From assembly GCA_964630835.1 (NCBI GenBank), contig CAZVZM010000001.1:62001-126000 (forward strand): 64,000 nt of DNA, in the 5' to 3' direction. This document shows positions 18,274 through 26,764 of the stretch, in pieces. Source of the DNA: Halarsenatibacter sp964630835. Its GTDB lineage: Bacteria > Bacillota > Halanaerobiia > Halanaerobiales > Halarsenatibacteraceae. Within the stretch, counting starts at the first letter, position 1; every line of letters starts with the position of its first letter. A program made the translations under genes and the position numbers. The notes under the pieces were generated by a model. The model ran no database searches and had not been told where the DNA came from. It saw only the letters and a list, made by a program, of their open reading frames with translations.

Positions 18274-18984
18274 TTAATTATATATTTTAAAATTATCATT
18301 TATGATTTCACAGCCCAGTCTTTGCAGTTTTTTGTCAATCCAATCACGTTTAAGATTTCCATTTCTAATCTTTTTCAGCATCTGTTTTTCCTGATCCTGT
18401 TTGGATCTGGCTTTTGAAATGACTTCCTCCAGGTTATCTTTCTTAACAGCCACCACTCCATCGGCATCTCCAATAATTATATCTCCAGGATATATAATCT
18501 GGCCGGCACATGATATGGGGACGTTAATTTCTCCGGGGCCATTTTTATAGGGGCCCTGAGGGATGCAGCCTCTGGCATAAACTGCAACTGCAGCTTGATT
18601 TTGAATGTAATCCTTATCTCTGATCAATCCATCTAAAATAAATCCCTTAACCGCTTTCTTTTCTGCCAGCCTGCACATTATCTCACCGATTATAGCTCTG
18701 TTATTTTCACCTCTTGCATCGACTGCAATGATGTCATTTTTGTCCGACATTTCCAGGGCCTTATGCACCATTAGATTATCTGTGGCTGTTGTTTTTACGG
18801 TGAGTGCTCTTCCAGATACCTTTAGTTTATTTGCTCTATTGATAGGCATGACTTCAGAAGCGAGACAGCCTGATCTATTCATGACATCGGATATAACAGC
18901 TGCAGGATATTGTGCCAGCTCCTTGATTTTATCGATGTCCGCTTTTTTCGGCTTATCATATATTCGAAAACCTATTTCGGACAA
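18274..18984 (-). CDS. RraA-fold aldolase/decarboxylase
   Basis: This protein of the RraA family resembles 4-hydroxy-4-methyl-2-oxoglutarate/4-carboxy-4-hydroxy-2-oxoadipate aldolases, which also decarboxylate oxaloacetate. The family signatures are ALTVKTTATDNLMVH, AIIGEIMCRLAEKK, GFILDGLIRD (with the Arg-Asp of the active site) and IIIGDADGVVAV. Two TTG codons could start it. The one at 18984 has GGGGAGGG at the right distance and gives 236 residues; the one at 19008 has no site. It lies between sucD and malic enzyme, fitting cleavage of an oxo-diacid to pyruvate. Confidence 0.86.
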   Translation of the reverse strand: MSEIGFRIYDKPKKADIDKIKELAQYPAAVISDVMNRSGCLASEVMPINRANKLKVSGRALTVKTTATDNLMVHKALEMSDKNDIIAVDARGENNRAIIGEIMCRLAEKKAVKGFILDGLIRDKDYIQNQAAVAVYARGCIPQGPYKNGPGEINVPISCAGQIIYPGDIIIGDADGVVAVKKDNLEEVISKARSKQDQEKQMLKKIRNGNLKRDWIDKKLQRLGCEIINDNFKIYN

Positions 18985-19050
18985 AATGCATCCCTCCCCG
19001 GGCCACAACCTGTATTAAAAAGATTAATAGGCAATAAAGCTCAGATCTAT

Positions 19051-19920
19051 TTAAAGCATATTCTGGACAAGATCAGGTATATCCGTCAGATCTTCTGCGA
19101 TTTTAATTCCGGCTTCAGCAAGGACTTTTTTCTTATGCCCGGCTCCTCCTTCTCCACCAGGAGATACTATTGCTCCAGCATGTCCCATTCTTTTACCCTC
19201 CGGGGCAGCTTCTCCGGCTATGAGTGCGATGGCTTTTTTATTCATATTTTTGTCGATGTATTCGGCTGCTTTTTCTTCATCTCTGCCCCCGATTTCTCCC
19301 AGCAGAACTATAACTTCAGTCTGATCATCTTTTTCATAAAGGGGGAGAAGATCTATAAAACTGGAACCCTGTATGGGGTCTCCACCAATTCCTACGACTG
19401 TTGACTGGCCTATTTCCCTGTTGGAAAGATTATTGGAGGTTTCGTAAGAGAGAGTGGCGCTGCGTGACATTACTCCCACCTTTCCCTGTTTATAGATGCT
19501 GCCGGACATAAATCCAACCTTTGATTTACCAGGGGAGATAACCCCGGGGGTATTGGGACCAATTAGAACGCAGTCGTGATAGCGGGCGTAATTATAGCAG
19601 TAAAGCATGTCCTGAAAGGGAACACCTTCTGCAACGGCTACCACCAGGTCGAGACCAGCGCTGACGGCTTCAATGATAGCATCTTTAGTATAGCGGGGGG
19701 GTACAAATAAAATGCTGGAGTTGGCTCCCGTTTCCATTTGAGCTTCTCTAACAGTGTCATAAACGGGGATGCCACTCACCTCTTTGCCGCCTTTGCCGGG
19801 TGTGACCCCAGCCACCACCCGGGTGCCATATTCCTTCATCAGACGGGCGTGAAATTTTCCCTCTCTGCCGGTAATGCCCTGAACGATAAGTTTTGTGTTT
19901 TCATTAATCAGTATGCTCAA
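19051..19920 (-). CDS. sucD: Succinyl-CoA synthetase, alpha subunit
   Basis: SucD binds CoA and carries the phosphorylated active-site histidine. The N-terminal KLIVQGITGREG and the GHAGAIVSPGGEGGAGHKK segment with the catalytic histidine are clear. The frame is open upstream to 19998, but the TTG at 19920, with an AGGTG site, gives the expected start SILINENTKLIVQG and 289 residues. It overlaps the sucC end by 17 bases. With Kor it converts 2-oxoglutarate through succinyl-CoA to succinate and makes a nucleoside triphosphate. Confidence 0.93.
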   Translation of the reverse strand: MSILINENTKLIVQGITGREGKFHARLMKEYGTRVVAGVTPGKGGKEVSGIPVYDTVREAQMETGANSSILFVPPRYTKDAIIEAVSAGLDLVVAVAEGVPFQDMLYCYNYARYHDCVLIGPNTPGVISPGKSKVGFMSGSIYKQGKVGVMSRSATLSYETSNNLSNREIGQSTVVGIGGDPIQGSSFIDLLPLYEKDDQTEVIVLLGEIGGRDEEKAAEYIDKNMNKKAIALIAGEAAPEGKRMGHAGAIVSPGGEGGAGHKKKVLAEAGIKIAEDLTDIPDLVQNML

Positions 19921-21061
19921 CGATTTCACCTGCCTTCTGCAATTTGGAGGCCTTTTTAACGACCTTATCCAGTTTTGTGGATGCTTCCAGACCGGCATCC
20001 TGCAGTATTTTTATTCCCTTTTCTCTGTTTGTTCCCTGGAGTCGACATACAATATCCAGTTCATCCGGTATATCCTGCAATGATTTTTTGACCCCGTTTG
20101 CAATTTCATTGCAGCGGGTTATTCCACCAAATATATTGAAGAGCACTGTCTCTGCATCTTCATCCTGCTTGACAACATTTACGGCTTTATTTACCTCTTC
20201 GGCAGTTGCTCCGCCGCCCAGATCAAGAATATTGGCTACATCGGTTTCGTGACGGCTGAGAAGATCGAGCGTGGTCAGGGCCAGACCTGCTCCATTGCTT
20301 ATTATGGATACGGAGCCGTTGAGTTTAATAACGACAAATCCCGCCTGCCTGCCGATGAGTTCAAGAGGCTCCTCTTTATCCTCATCAAGCATGTCAACTA
20401 TCTGTTCCTGGCGGTAGCTGGCATTATCATCTGCCTGAAGCTTGGCATCGAGAGCTAAAAGGTTATTATCATCCAGAAGGGCCAGGGGATTGATCTCCAC
20501 AAGCAAACAATCGTATTTTTTGTAGACTCCGTACAATTTTTTTGCTATTTCCTCCAATTGTTCAGCAGATTTGCCCTCAAGCTCCGCCATATTGTGAATT
20601 TCATTGAAATGATGTCTATGGAGCCCTGTGAGAGGATCAATAGTCAGCCTCAATATCTTTTCAGGCTGTTTTTCTGCCACCTCTTCAATATCCATGCCTC
20701 CCGAGGAGCTAAAAATTAGCGTGGTTTCTTTCTCTTCGCGATTTAAGGTTATCCCCAGATAAAATTCTCTCTCAATCTTTTGTTTTTTTTCCAGAAGAAC
20801 CTGAGAAATTTTTTCACCTTTAAGTTCGCTGCCAAGCAGATCTTCGGTTTTATCCCTTGCTTCTTTTGGTGAAGAAACGAATTTTATCCCGCCGGCCTTA
20901 CCCCTGCCGCCGGCGTGTACCTGGGATTTAACGGCTAAATCTGTCCCCAGCTCTTCACCTATGTCGGCTGCTTTTTCCGGAGTATCTGCCACCTGTCCAC
21001 TCGGTATGTCAATTCCCTCATTGGCCAGTATTTTCTTTGCCTGATATTCATATATTTTCAT
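19904..21061 (-). CDS. sucC: Succinyl-CoA synthetase, beta subunit
   Basis: This 385-residue beta subunit has the ATP-grasp domain (KSQVHAGGRGKAGGIKF near residue 45), LLVEINPLAL near residue 200 and the C-terminal LDLGGGATAEEV and NIFGGITRCNEIA segments that complete the active site. The start is ATG behind AGAGGTG/AGGA. It is translationally coupled to sucD and placed directly after the 2-oxoacid:ferredoxin oxidoreductase genes, which points to 2-oxoglutarate as the oxoacid. Confidence 0.94.
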   Translation of the reverse strand: MKIYEYQAKKILANEGIDIPSGQVADTPEKAADIGEELGTDLAVKSQVHAGGRGKAGGIKFVSSPKEARDKTEDLLGSELKGEKISQVLLEKKQKIEREFYLGITLNREEKETTLIFSSSGGMDIEEVAEKQPEKILRLTIDPLTGLHRHHFNEIHNMAELEGKSAEQLEEIAKKLYGVYKKYDCLLVEINPLALLDDNNLLALDAKLQADDNASYRQEQIVDMLDEDKEEPLELIGRQAGFVVIKLNGSVSIISNGAGLALTTLDLLSRHETDVANILDLGGGATAEEVNKAVNVVKQDEDAETVLFNIFGGITRCNEIANGVKKSLQDIPDELDIVCRLQGTNREKGIKILQDAGLEASTKLDKVVKKASKLQKAGEIVEHTD

Positions 21062-21093
21062 GTTTTATCCTGCACCTCTCAGTTGATTTTGAA

Positions 21094-21630
21094 TTAAATC
21101 AGACTTTTTCCCAGCTTGTATGCTTCATCGTTCATTTTTTCGGTGCCTTCAGGCACCATTTCAGAAATGGCCTCTTTCATTACATTATCTCCTGTAATGC
21201 CTATTACCTCATTCATCATGCCTATTGCTGCAATATTGGTAGGAAGTGTTGTGCCCAGCTCTTCTTCCACACTTATAGTGAGAGGAGCCTTATATATATC
21301 ATTGGATATAATATCTTCGGGTATATTTTTTACTTTGAATGAATCAATGATTACAGTAGAATCCTCTTTTAACTCCCCGTAGTAATTATCGCAGGCTTCC
21401 TGTGATAGAACTACGAATATGTCAGGGATGTGCACAGAGAGATCAAAAATTTTGTCGGGGCTTATAACAACCTCTCCCCGGCAGGCTCCACCGCGAGCTT
21501 CTATACCATGTGATTCTCCCTGTACAACGTTGTAGCCGTCCTTCATACAGGCTTCAGCAATAATTATGCTGGCCAGAACCAGTCCCTGTCCACCTGTGCC
21601 GCTGAATCTTACCTCCAGTCTGTCATCCAT
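21094..21630 (-). CDS. korC: 2-oxoacid:ferredoxin oxidoreductase, gamma subunit
   Basis: This 178-residue gamma subunit has the family start VRFSGTGGQGLVLAS and the GIEARGGACRGEVVIS segment. The gamma chain helps bind CoA and completes the four-chain enzyme with KorA, KorB and KorD. The start codon overlaps the korB stop (TAATG), indicating coupled translation. Length is typical. Confidence 0.92.
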   Translation of the reverse strand: MDDRLEVRFSGTGGQGLVLASIIIAEACMKDGYNVVQGESHGIEARGGACRGEVVISPDKIFDLSVHIPDIFVVLSQEACDNYYGELKEDSTVIIDSFKVKNIPEDIISNDIYKAPLTISVEEELGTTLPTNIAAIGMMNEVIGITGDNVMKEAISEMVPEGTEKMNDEAYKLGKSLI

Positions 21631-22445
21631 TATTTGTCACCCTCTTTAAAGTTTGTTATTCTGTCATATTCGTCAATGAATTCCGGTCTATCCTCTTTGT
21701 ATAATACTCCACGGGGCACTTTGTTTTTCTGGTCTTCAGGAGGGAGGTTTTCGGCCTGTTTTTTGCTAATAGTTATCTCCTTGAGTGTTTTCAGAAGTTC
21801 AGCAGCATCATTATAATTGTTTCGGCGGCCGTATTGAGTTGGGCAGGTTGTAAGAACTTCTACCACGGAAAAACCTTTATGATCTATTGCCTTTGAAAAT
21901 AAATCGGGCAGCTCTTTGACATAATAAGCATCTCCGCGGCCGAAGAAGCTTGCTCCGGCTCCGATGACCAGCTCTTCTATATTTACATCCGGCTCCACCA
22001 TGCCAAAGGGAGCCGTGGAGGCTTTATCGCCCTTCTGAGTGGTGGGTGCATACTGTCCTCCCGTCATTCCGTATATTTGATTGTTGGCAATTATTGCTGT
22101 GAGATTAATATTGCGGCGTGCAGCATGCACCAGGTGATTGCCTCCTATTGCGGTTGCGTCACCATCTCCCATAAATACAATCACGTTGAGTTCCGGACGG
22201 GACATTTTAAGTCCTGTGGCATAACTTAATGCTCTACCATGGGGAGTGCGCAGGGAGGGAAAGTCCATATATGTGGGCAGTTTACCGGCACAGCCAATAG
22301 CGCAGACCATTGCAGTCTTGTTTTGATTAAGTCCCAGGTCATCTATTGCCCTGATAAGTGACTGCCAGGCTGTGCCATGTGTGCAACCCGGACAAATGAA
22401 TGTGGGCATTATGTCTGTCCGCAAATATCTATCCAGCTTACTCAT
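21630..22445 (-). CDS. korB: 2-oxoacid:ferredoxin oxidoreductase, beta (TPP/Fe-S) subunit
   Basis: This 271-residue subunit binds thiamine diphosphate and a 4Fe-4S cluster. The cluster cysteines start with FICPGCTHGTAWQ, and the TPP motif is GDGDATAIGGNHLVHAARRN near residue 95, followed by NNQIYGMTGGQYAPTT. The combination with sucCD favours 2-oxoglutarate as substrate, but related paralogues use other 2-oxoacids. ATG start after GGGGTGAAATC. Confidence 0.92.
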   Translation of the reverse strand: MSKLDRYLRTDIMPTFICPGCTHGTAWQSLIRAIDDLGLNQNKTAMVCAIGCAGKLPTYMDFPSLRTPHGRALSYATGLKMSRPELNVIVFMGDGDATAIGGNHLVHAARRNINLTAIIANNQIYGMTGGQYAPTTQKGDKASTAPFGMVEPDVNIEELVIGAGASFFGRGDAYYVKELPDLFSKAIDHKGFSVVEVLTTCPTQYGRRNNYNDAAELLKTLKEITISKKQAENLPPEDQKNKVPRGVLYKEDRPEFIDEYDRITNFKEGDK

Positions 22446-22455
22446 GATTTCACCC

Positions 22456-23586
22456 CTAATTAATTTCCTTGATTTTTTTCAGCAGTTCCTGCATGGTTAT
22501 ATCTCGACTGGAAACCTTGTTATGCTGAATTACCTCCGCCCGACCTTCCACTGCCTGTCTGGTCAGACCTGCAACCTGTCCTAAATTCATTTCAGATACG
22601 ATTATCTTATCCACTCTTTTTGCTGTTTTTAATAATTCTTTTTCGGGAAAAGGCCAGATAGTGAGAGGTCTTATCAGCTCTACATTTATGCCCTCTTCCT
22701 GGGCCTTTTTTACAGCTCCCTGGGCGGGTCTGGTTGTTGATCCAAAGGCAAGCAGAGCAATGTCAGGATTCTGGCATGTTATTCTCTCCACCTCAACAAT
22801 ATCATCATAGTACTTATCCAGCTTTGAATTTATTCTTTTTACACACTCATCGATGATATCCTCATCCAGATCAGGGATCCCGTTTTCACCATGGATCATT
22901 CCCGATATATTGTATCTGTATTCCCCGCCAAAGGGCGGCAATACTGGGATTTCACTCTCATCTACTTCATATGGCAGATATTCTTCGGGTGGACCTCCAT
23001 CTACCTTTCTATCAATGATCTCCAGAGACTCTTTGTCGGGCAGTGTCACGCTCTCTCTCATATGAGCAAGAGACTGATCACTCAATATTACCACTGGCAC
23101 CATATATTTTTCTGCCAGATTAAAGGCTCTGATGGTTTCTGTGTAAGACTCTTTAACCGTCCCGGGCATGACAGCTATTCGGGGGCTATCTCCGTGAGAA
23201 CCCCAGCGAGCCTGTAAAATATCTGCCTGGTGAGTTTTGGTGGCACCACCGGTGCTGGGACCCACGCGCTGGGCGCTGTAGATCACAATTGGAAGCTCGA
23301 CCATGGCTGCATATCCCAGATTTTCCTGCTTGAGACTCATACCCGGACCACTGGTTATAGTTATAGCCTTGCTTCCACCCGCGGAAGCTCCGATTACGGC
23401 CCCGATGCTTCCTAATTCATCTTCCATTTGAATGAAGCGTCCACCCCGTGAGGGTAATTTTTCTGCCAGCACCTCCATAGCTCCGGAGGAAGGGGTTATG
23501 GGATAACCGGCGCAAAATTTCACCCCTGCTGTCAGAGCTCCTTCAGCAACTGCTTGATTTCCCTGCATTAAAACTGTTTTACTCAT
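22456..23586 (-). CDS. korA: 2-oxoacid:ferredoxin oxidoreductase, alpha subunit
   Basis: This subunit has the pyrimidine-binding domain (GYPITPSSGAMEVLAE, FIQMEDELGSIGAVIGAS, ITSGPGMSLKQENLG) and the C-terminal transketolase-like domain (LAFGSTTRPAQGA). An in-frame GTG at 23595 exists, but the AAGAGGTG site points to the ATG at 23586, giving 376 residues and an 8-base overlap with korD. It oxidises a 2-oxoacid with CoA to acyl-CoA, CO2 and reduced ferredoxin. Confidence 0.93.
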   Translation of the reverse strand: MSKTVLMQGNQAVAEGALTAGVKFCAGYPITPSSGAMEVLAEKLPSRGGRFIQMEDELGSIGAVIGASAGGSKAITITSGPGMSLKQENLGYAAMVELPIVIYSAQRVGPSTGGATKTHQADILQARWGSHGDSPRIAVMPGTVKESYTETIRAFNLAEKYMVPVVILSDQSLAHMRESVTLPDKESLEIIDRKVDGGPPEEYLPYEVDESEIPVLPPFGGEYRYNISGMIHGENGIPDLDEDIIDECVKRINSKLDKYYDDIVEVERITCQNPDIALLAFGSTTRPAQGAVKKAQEEGINVELIRPLTIWPFPEKELLKTAKRVDKIIVSEMNLGQVAGLTRQAVEGRAEVIQHNKVSSRDITMQELLKKIKEIN

Positions 23587-23779
23587 GATTTTCACCTCTT
23601 ATTTCTATGGCTAAATCCGGGCACCTTAATTCACATAGCGAGCACTCCGTGCATTTTTCCTCATCTGCGATCCTGGGTCTGCCTTTCTTATCCAACTCCA
23701 GAACGTCTGTGGGACAAAATTCAACACAAATAGCACATTTCTTGCACCATCTTCTATCAATTGTAATCCGGGCTGTCAT
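23579..23779 (-). CDS. korD: Ferredoxin-type delta subunit of 2-oxoacid:ferredoxin oxidoreductase
   Basis: This 66-residue protein carries two 4Fe-4S motifs, CKKCAICVEFCPTDVL and CTECSLCELRCPDLA. It is the electron outlet of the Kor complex. A GGAGGG site precedes the ATG. The 115-base gap to the upstream regulator gene contains a weak copy of the short repeat at 23845-23884 and no obvious terminator, so read-through from the regulator is possible. Confidence 0.92.
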   Translation of the reverse strand: MTARITIDRRWCKKCAICVEFCPTDVLELDKKGRPRIADEEKCTECSLCELRCPDLAIEIRGENHE

Positions 23780-23844
23780 ATTTTCCCTCCTTGCTTTTAG
23801 CTGTTATTTTATGCACAATAATACAAAAAAATAAAGATCTCTCT

Positions 23845-23884
23845 CCAAATCAGCAGGCGAATTTTGTTTGAGTTGCTTTCACAA
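23845..23884 (+). repeat. Weak copy of the short intergenic repeat
   Basis: CCAAATCAGCAGGCGAATTT followed by TGTTTGAGTTGCTTTCA resembles 62562-62598 (CCAATCAGTTATTGGATTTT, TGTTTAAGTTACTTTCA). It lies between the GntR gene and korD. Confidence 0.35.
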
Positions 23885-23894
23885 TGGTTAACAT

Positions 23895-24593
23895 TTAATC
23901 TGTTTCCGGCTGAAAACTGTCATCCCATCGTTCGATAATTAATTCTCTGGACTTCTCAATATGTTCCTCCATAATTCTGCCGGCTTTTTCCTGATTGCCG
24001 TTGACAATAGCATTGACAATCATTCTGTGCTCCTCAACAGCTTCATGATGGCGAGAAGTATAAATAGCCAGGAGAGAGGCGAGAAAAGTGGTGAGATGGG
24101 AAATGCCATCGTATATATCTTTAAGCTGGCTGTTATGGCTTGCTTTGATGATTGTCTCATGCAGCTCTTTGTGAGTTATTTTATACTGATCCAGATCTTC
24201 TTCCGGGCTGTTCTCAAGCAAATTTTCAATTTTATTTTGTAGCCCCTGTAATTTATTTTTGTTTTCTCTATCAATTCTTTTTGCAGCCAGCCGACAGCCA
24301 AAGCTCTCCAGTGCAATTCTGGTTTCGTAAATATCTCCAACCTCCTTTTCCGAGAATTCTCTGATTTTATAACCCCGGTAGGGAATTTTTTCTATAATCC
24401 CCTGATTTTCCAGCATGTTGAGAGCTTCTCTGATGGGAGTATTGCTCACTCCAAGCTCATCAGAAATTTCATTGATTGGGAGAGATTCCCCAGGAGACAT
24501 CTGTCCGGTGACTATTGTTTCAAGAAGTATGTCAAAGACCGCTTCTCCCAGTTGATTTTTGCCAGGAAAGGAAAAATTCATATCATCAACCAT
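23895..24593 (-). CDS. GntR-family transcriptional regulator, FCD (FadR) type
   Basis: This 232-residue regulator has an N-terminal winged helix-turn-helix (LPINEISDELGVSNTPIREALNMLENQGI) around residues 35-65 and an all-helical FCD ligand domain with the acidic/His metal positions (YETRIALESFGCRLAA, HKELHETIIKAS, EEHRMIVNAI). FCD members typically sense carboxylates such as citrate, lactate or glucuronate. It is the first gene of the leftward operon and faces the transporter operon. A likely operator is the inverted repeat at 24885-24932. Confidence 0.9.
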   Translation of the reverse strand: MVDDMNFSFPGKNQLGEAVFDILLETIVTGQMSPGESLPINEISDELGVSNTPIREALNMLENQGIIEKIPYRGYKIREFSEKEVGDIYETRIALESFGCRLAAKRIDRENKNKLQGLQNKIENLLENSPEEDLDQYKITHKELHETIIKASHNSQLKDIYDGISHLTTFLASLLAIYTSRHHEAVEEHRMIVNAIVNGNQEKAGRIMEEHIEKSRELIIERWDDSFQPETD

Positions 24594-24884
24594 TGAATAA
24601 CTGCCCCCCTTACTTATAAGAATAAGACCATTTTCATAATGCTTATACCTTCCATTTGTGATTTAAATTTAGTTTCATATCTAAAATCGAGAAATTATTT
24701 ACCCGTTTTTGGCAAATGAATTCAATTTATATAATAGAATAATTTCCAGATAAAGTCCAGAATTTATAATTAATATTACAAGATGAATGCTCATATGTTC
24801 AATCAGATGAAGATTTAATATTCCCGGGTTTCAGCATATCGGTTATTTCCACCGCTTACTTAATAGATATCAAATATCCCTGTA

Positions 24885-24932
24885 AATGTCAAATGTATTT
24901 GTCAAAAAGTTTAAAACAATACATTTGACATT
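24885..24932. promoter_or_regulatory. Operator-like perfect inverted repeat between divergent operons
   Basis: AATGTCAAATGTATT at 24885-24899 is exactly mirrored by AATACATTTGACATT at 24918-24932, with an 18-base spacer. Each half contains a TTGACA -35 hexamer, the right half facing the transporter operon and the left half facing the regulator operon. This places one binding protein over both promoters. The GntR/FCD protein encoded next door is the obvious candidate. The rest of the 491-base gap 24594-25084 shows no gene. Confidence 0.7.
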
Positions 24933-24953
24933 AAACATTCGGTGTGATATAAA
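24925..24953 (+). promoter_or_regulatory. Sigma-A type promoter for the transporter operon
   Basis: TTGACA at 24925-24930 and TATAAA at 24948-24953 are 17 bases apart. The -35 box lies inside the right arm of the inverted repeat, so a bound repressor would block it. Predicted start near 24960, about 125 bases before the first gene. Confidence 0.75.
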
Positions 24954-25084
24954 GTTTACTGAAGCGGTCATTTGTCCCCAACATATTCATTTCTATATTT
25001 TGGAAGGAAGCATTTGTTTTTATATTTTGCCGCTTTTTGAGAAGAATCTCACAACAATAAATTTTAAGTTAAAGGAGTGATTAA

Positions 25085-25801
25085 ATGAAAATTGATCAGG
25101 AAAAATGCGTGGCCTGTGAAAATTGCCTTCCCTACTGTCCTGCTGAAGCAATAAAAGCTGGAGAGGACAGGGTAAAAGTTGATGAGGAGTTGTGTTTTGA
25201 ATGTGGCGTATGCAGCAGAGTGGAGGCCTGTCCCACCGATGCTTTTTATGAGCCGGATTACGTTTTTGAACATCCCCGATCTGTAAGAAAGGCTTTCAGT
25301 GATCCTTCAGTGGATCATTCGGAAACGAACATGCCCGGGCGAGGCACTGAAGAAGTAAAAACCAATGATGTGACCAATAGAGTCGAAAAAGGTTATGTAG
25401 GAATAGGCCTGGAAATGGGAAGACCTTCAGTGGGAACCACCGTAAAAGAGGTGGAAAAGGCTACAAAAGCTCTTGCGGAAAATGGTTTCAGCAACTTTGA
25501 AGAGTGCAATCCAGTTTTTGCTTTAATGAAAAATCCTGAGACCGGTGAGATGAAGGAAGATGTGCTGGAAGAAAGACTTTTATCTGCTATAATAGAGCTC
25601 GATATTCCCGAAGATGAACTGGAAAAGTGTTTCAAGGTAGTTAAGGAGATTGCAGATAAGATTGATACAGTTTTCACCATGGATTTAATATCCTGTTATG
25701 ATGAAGATATGAAGCTAAGAGTTGAAGAAATGCTTGATGAATCCAGCTTTGAAGCCAGACCAAATGCCAAAATAAACATTGGAGTGGGAAAAGCAGAATA
25801 A
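25085..25801 (+). CDS. 4Fe-4S ferredoxin-like protein with unknown C-terminal domain
   Basis: The first 60 residues form a two-cluster ferredoxin: CVACENCLPYCPAEAI, then CFECGVCSRVEACPTDAF with an extra residue spacing. Residues about 100-238 are an unrecognised domain beginning GYVGIGLEMGRPSVGTTVKE, with no further cysteine pattern apart from isolated cysteines. The AAAGGAGTG site precedes the ATG. It opens the operon and is followed 15 bases later by another unknown protein. The pair may be an accessory redox or enzyme component for the imported carboxylate; no function is known to me. Confidence 0.8.
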   Translation: MKIDQEKCVACENCLPYCPAEAIKAGEDRVKVDEELCFECGVCSRVEACPTDAFYEPDYVFEHPRSVRKAFSDPSVDHSETNMPGRGTEEVKTNDVTNRVEKGYVGIGLEMGRPSVGTTVKEVEKATKALAENGFSNFEECNPVFALMKNPETGEMKEDVLEERLLSAIIELDIPEDELEKCFKVVKEIADKIDTVFTMDLISCYDEDMKLRVEEMLDESSFEARPNAKINIGVGKAE

Positions 25802-25816
25802 TAAGGAGGTAAAATA

Positions 25817-26455
25817 ATGACGCATACATTGCACCGCGAGGGTTCTGAGGACAGTCTTAAAAACGACTATCTGCTGCTTATCACCCCTGCAATAGGCTAT
25901 AACGATGAGGGAGCAGCGGAAAAGATAAAAGATCTTATCGATATAGTATTTGAGGTGGGACCGATAAACTACGGGTGTTATGAGCTGGGGCAGAATATTC
26001 TCAGCGATAAAATTAATGTGGATGTAATTAAAAATGAAACCAGAGATAACTCCCGCATCAGGTGCGTTTTTTCCAGCAAGGAAAAGTTCAAAGAGGTTAT
26101 TGAGAGAGTTATCGAAGAGGACACGGGCCTTTCCGTAACTCTCAGTGCACTCAGATCAGATATTGGAGAAATTTTGGACGAGATGGACATTGATCCCCAT
26201 TCGGCAAATCTCAGTCTGGGAATTCATGGCAACATGGATGAGCTTCCGGATGGCAATTACCGAAAAATTACGACAATGTGCGGACATGCCATGATTTCTC
26301 CGGGACTGGTTGAGGATATGATACAAAAAATAAATGAGGATAAGATTTCTTATGAAGAGGCGGCTGTCAAACTGGCCGAACCCTGTCTCTGCGGAATTTT
26401 TAATCAGGAGAGAGCCGAGGAGCTGTTGCGCGAGCTAACTCCACTGTATGCTTAG
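25817..26455 (+). CDS. Conserved protein of unknown function, paired with the ferredoxin-like protein
   Basis: This 212-residue protein has no family I can name. Its C-terminal third holds a conserved-looking segment with TTMCGHAMISPGLVEDMI and EPCLCGIFNQERAEELL, that is, three cysteines and a histidine that could bind a metal. It has no signal peptide or membrane helix. An AAGGAGG site precedes the ATG, and it is closely spaced after the ferredoxin-like gene, which suggests a two-protein unit. A role in the carboxylate pathway is inferred from position only. Confidence 0.7.
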   Translation: MTHTLHREGSEDSLKNDYLLLITPAIGYNDEGAAEKIKDLIDIVFEVGPINYGCYELGQNILSDKINVDVIKNETRDNSRIRCVFSSKEKFKEVIERVIEEDTGLSVTLSALRSDIGEILDEMDIDPHSANLSLGIHGNMDELPDGNYRKITTMCGHAMISPGLVEDMIQKINEDKISYEEAAVKLAEPCLCGIFNQERAEELLRELTPLYA

Positions 26456-26477
26456 ATTTTTGATATCTTCTCCGTAA

Positions 26478-26594
26478 TTACTGGTGAAATTTACGAGATA
26501 TGCCTGTAAAACGATAGTTGCTCACTTCCTATTATAGGAAGCTATGAGTCGAAGTGATACTCGAAGTTTTTCAAAGCCCGAGCTAAAATTTTAT
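26478..26594. repeat. Intergenic palindromic repeat (copy B)
   Basis: GGAAGCTATGAGTCGAAGTG at 26537 onwards, followed by ATACTCGAAGTTTTTCAAAGC, matches copy E at 51961. The preceding 60 bases match, on the opposite strand, the right part of copy C (shared core CTATCGTTTTACAGGCATAT). This fills the first half of the 309-base gap 26456-26764; the rest shows only AT-rich sequence and the tctC ribosome binding site. Confidence 0.7.
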
Positions 26595-26764
26595 AAAAAA
26601 ATGCACATATATTATATACAAACTGCAGAGAGGAGGGGTTAAAAAGCTGATATAAAGGATTAAATCAATGGCTGGAAATTGTTTTTAAAAACACCTGTTT
26701 TGCAGTAAAATTGGCATTGAAAGTGTATTTTGTGATTATCATTTAATTTCAGGGGGGTTTATTA

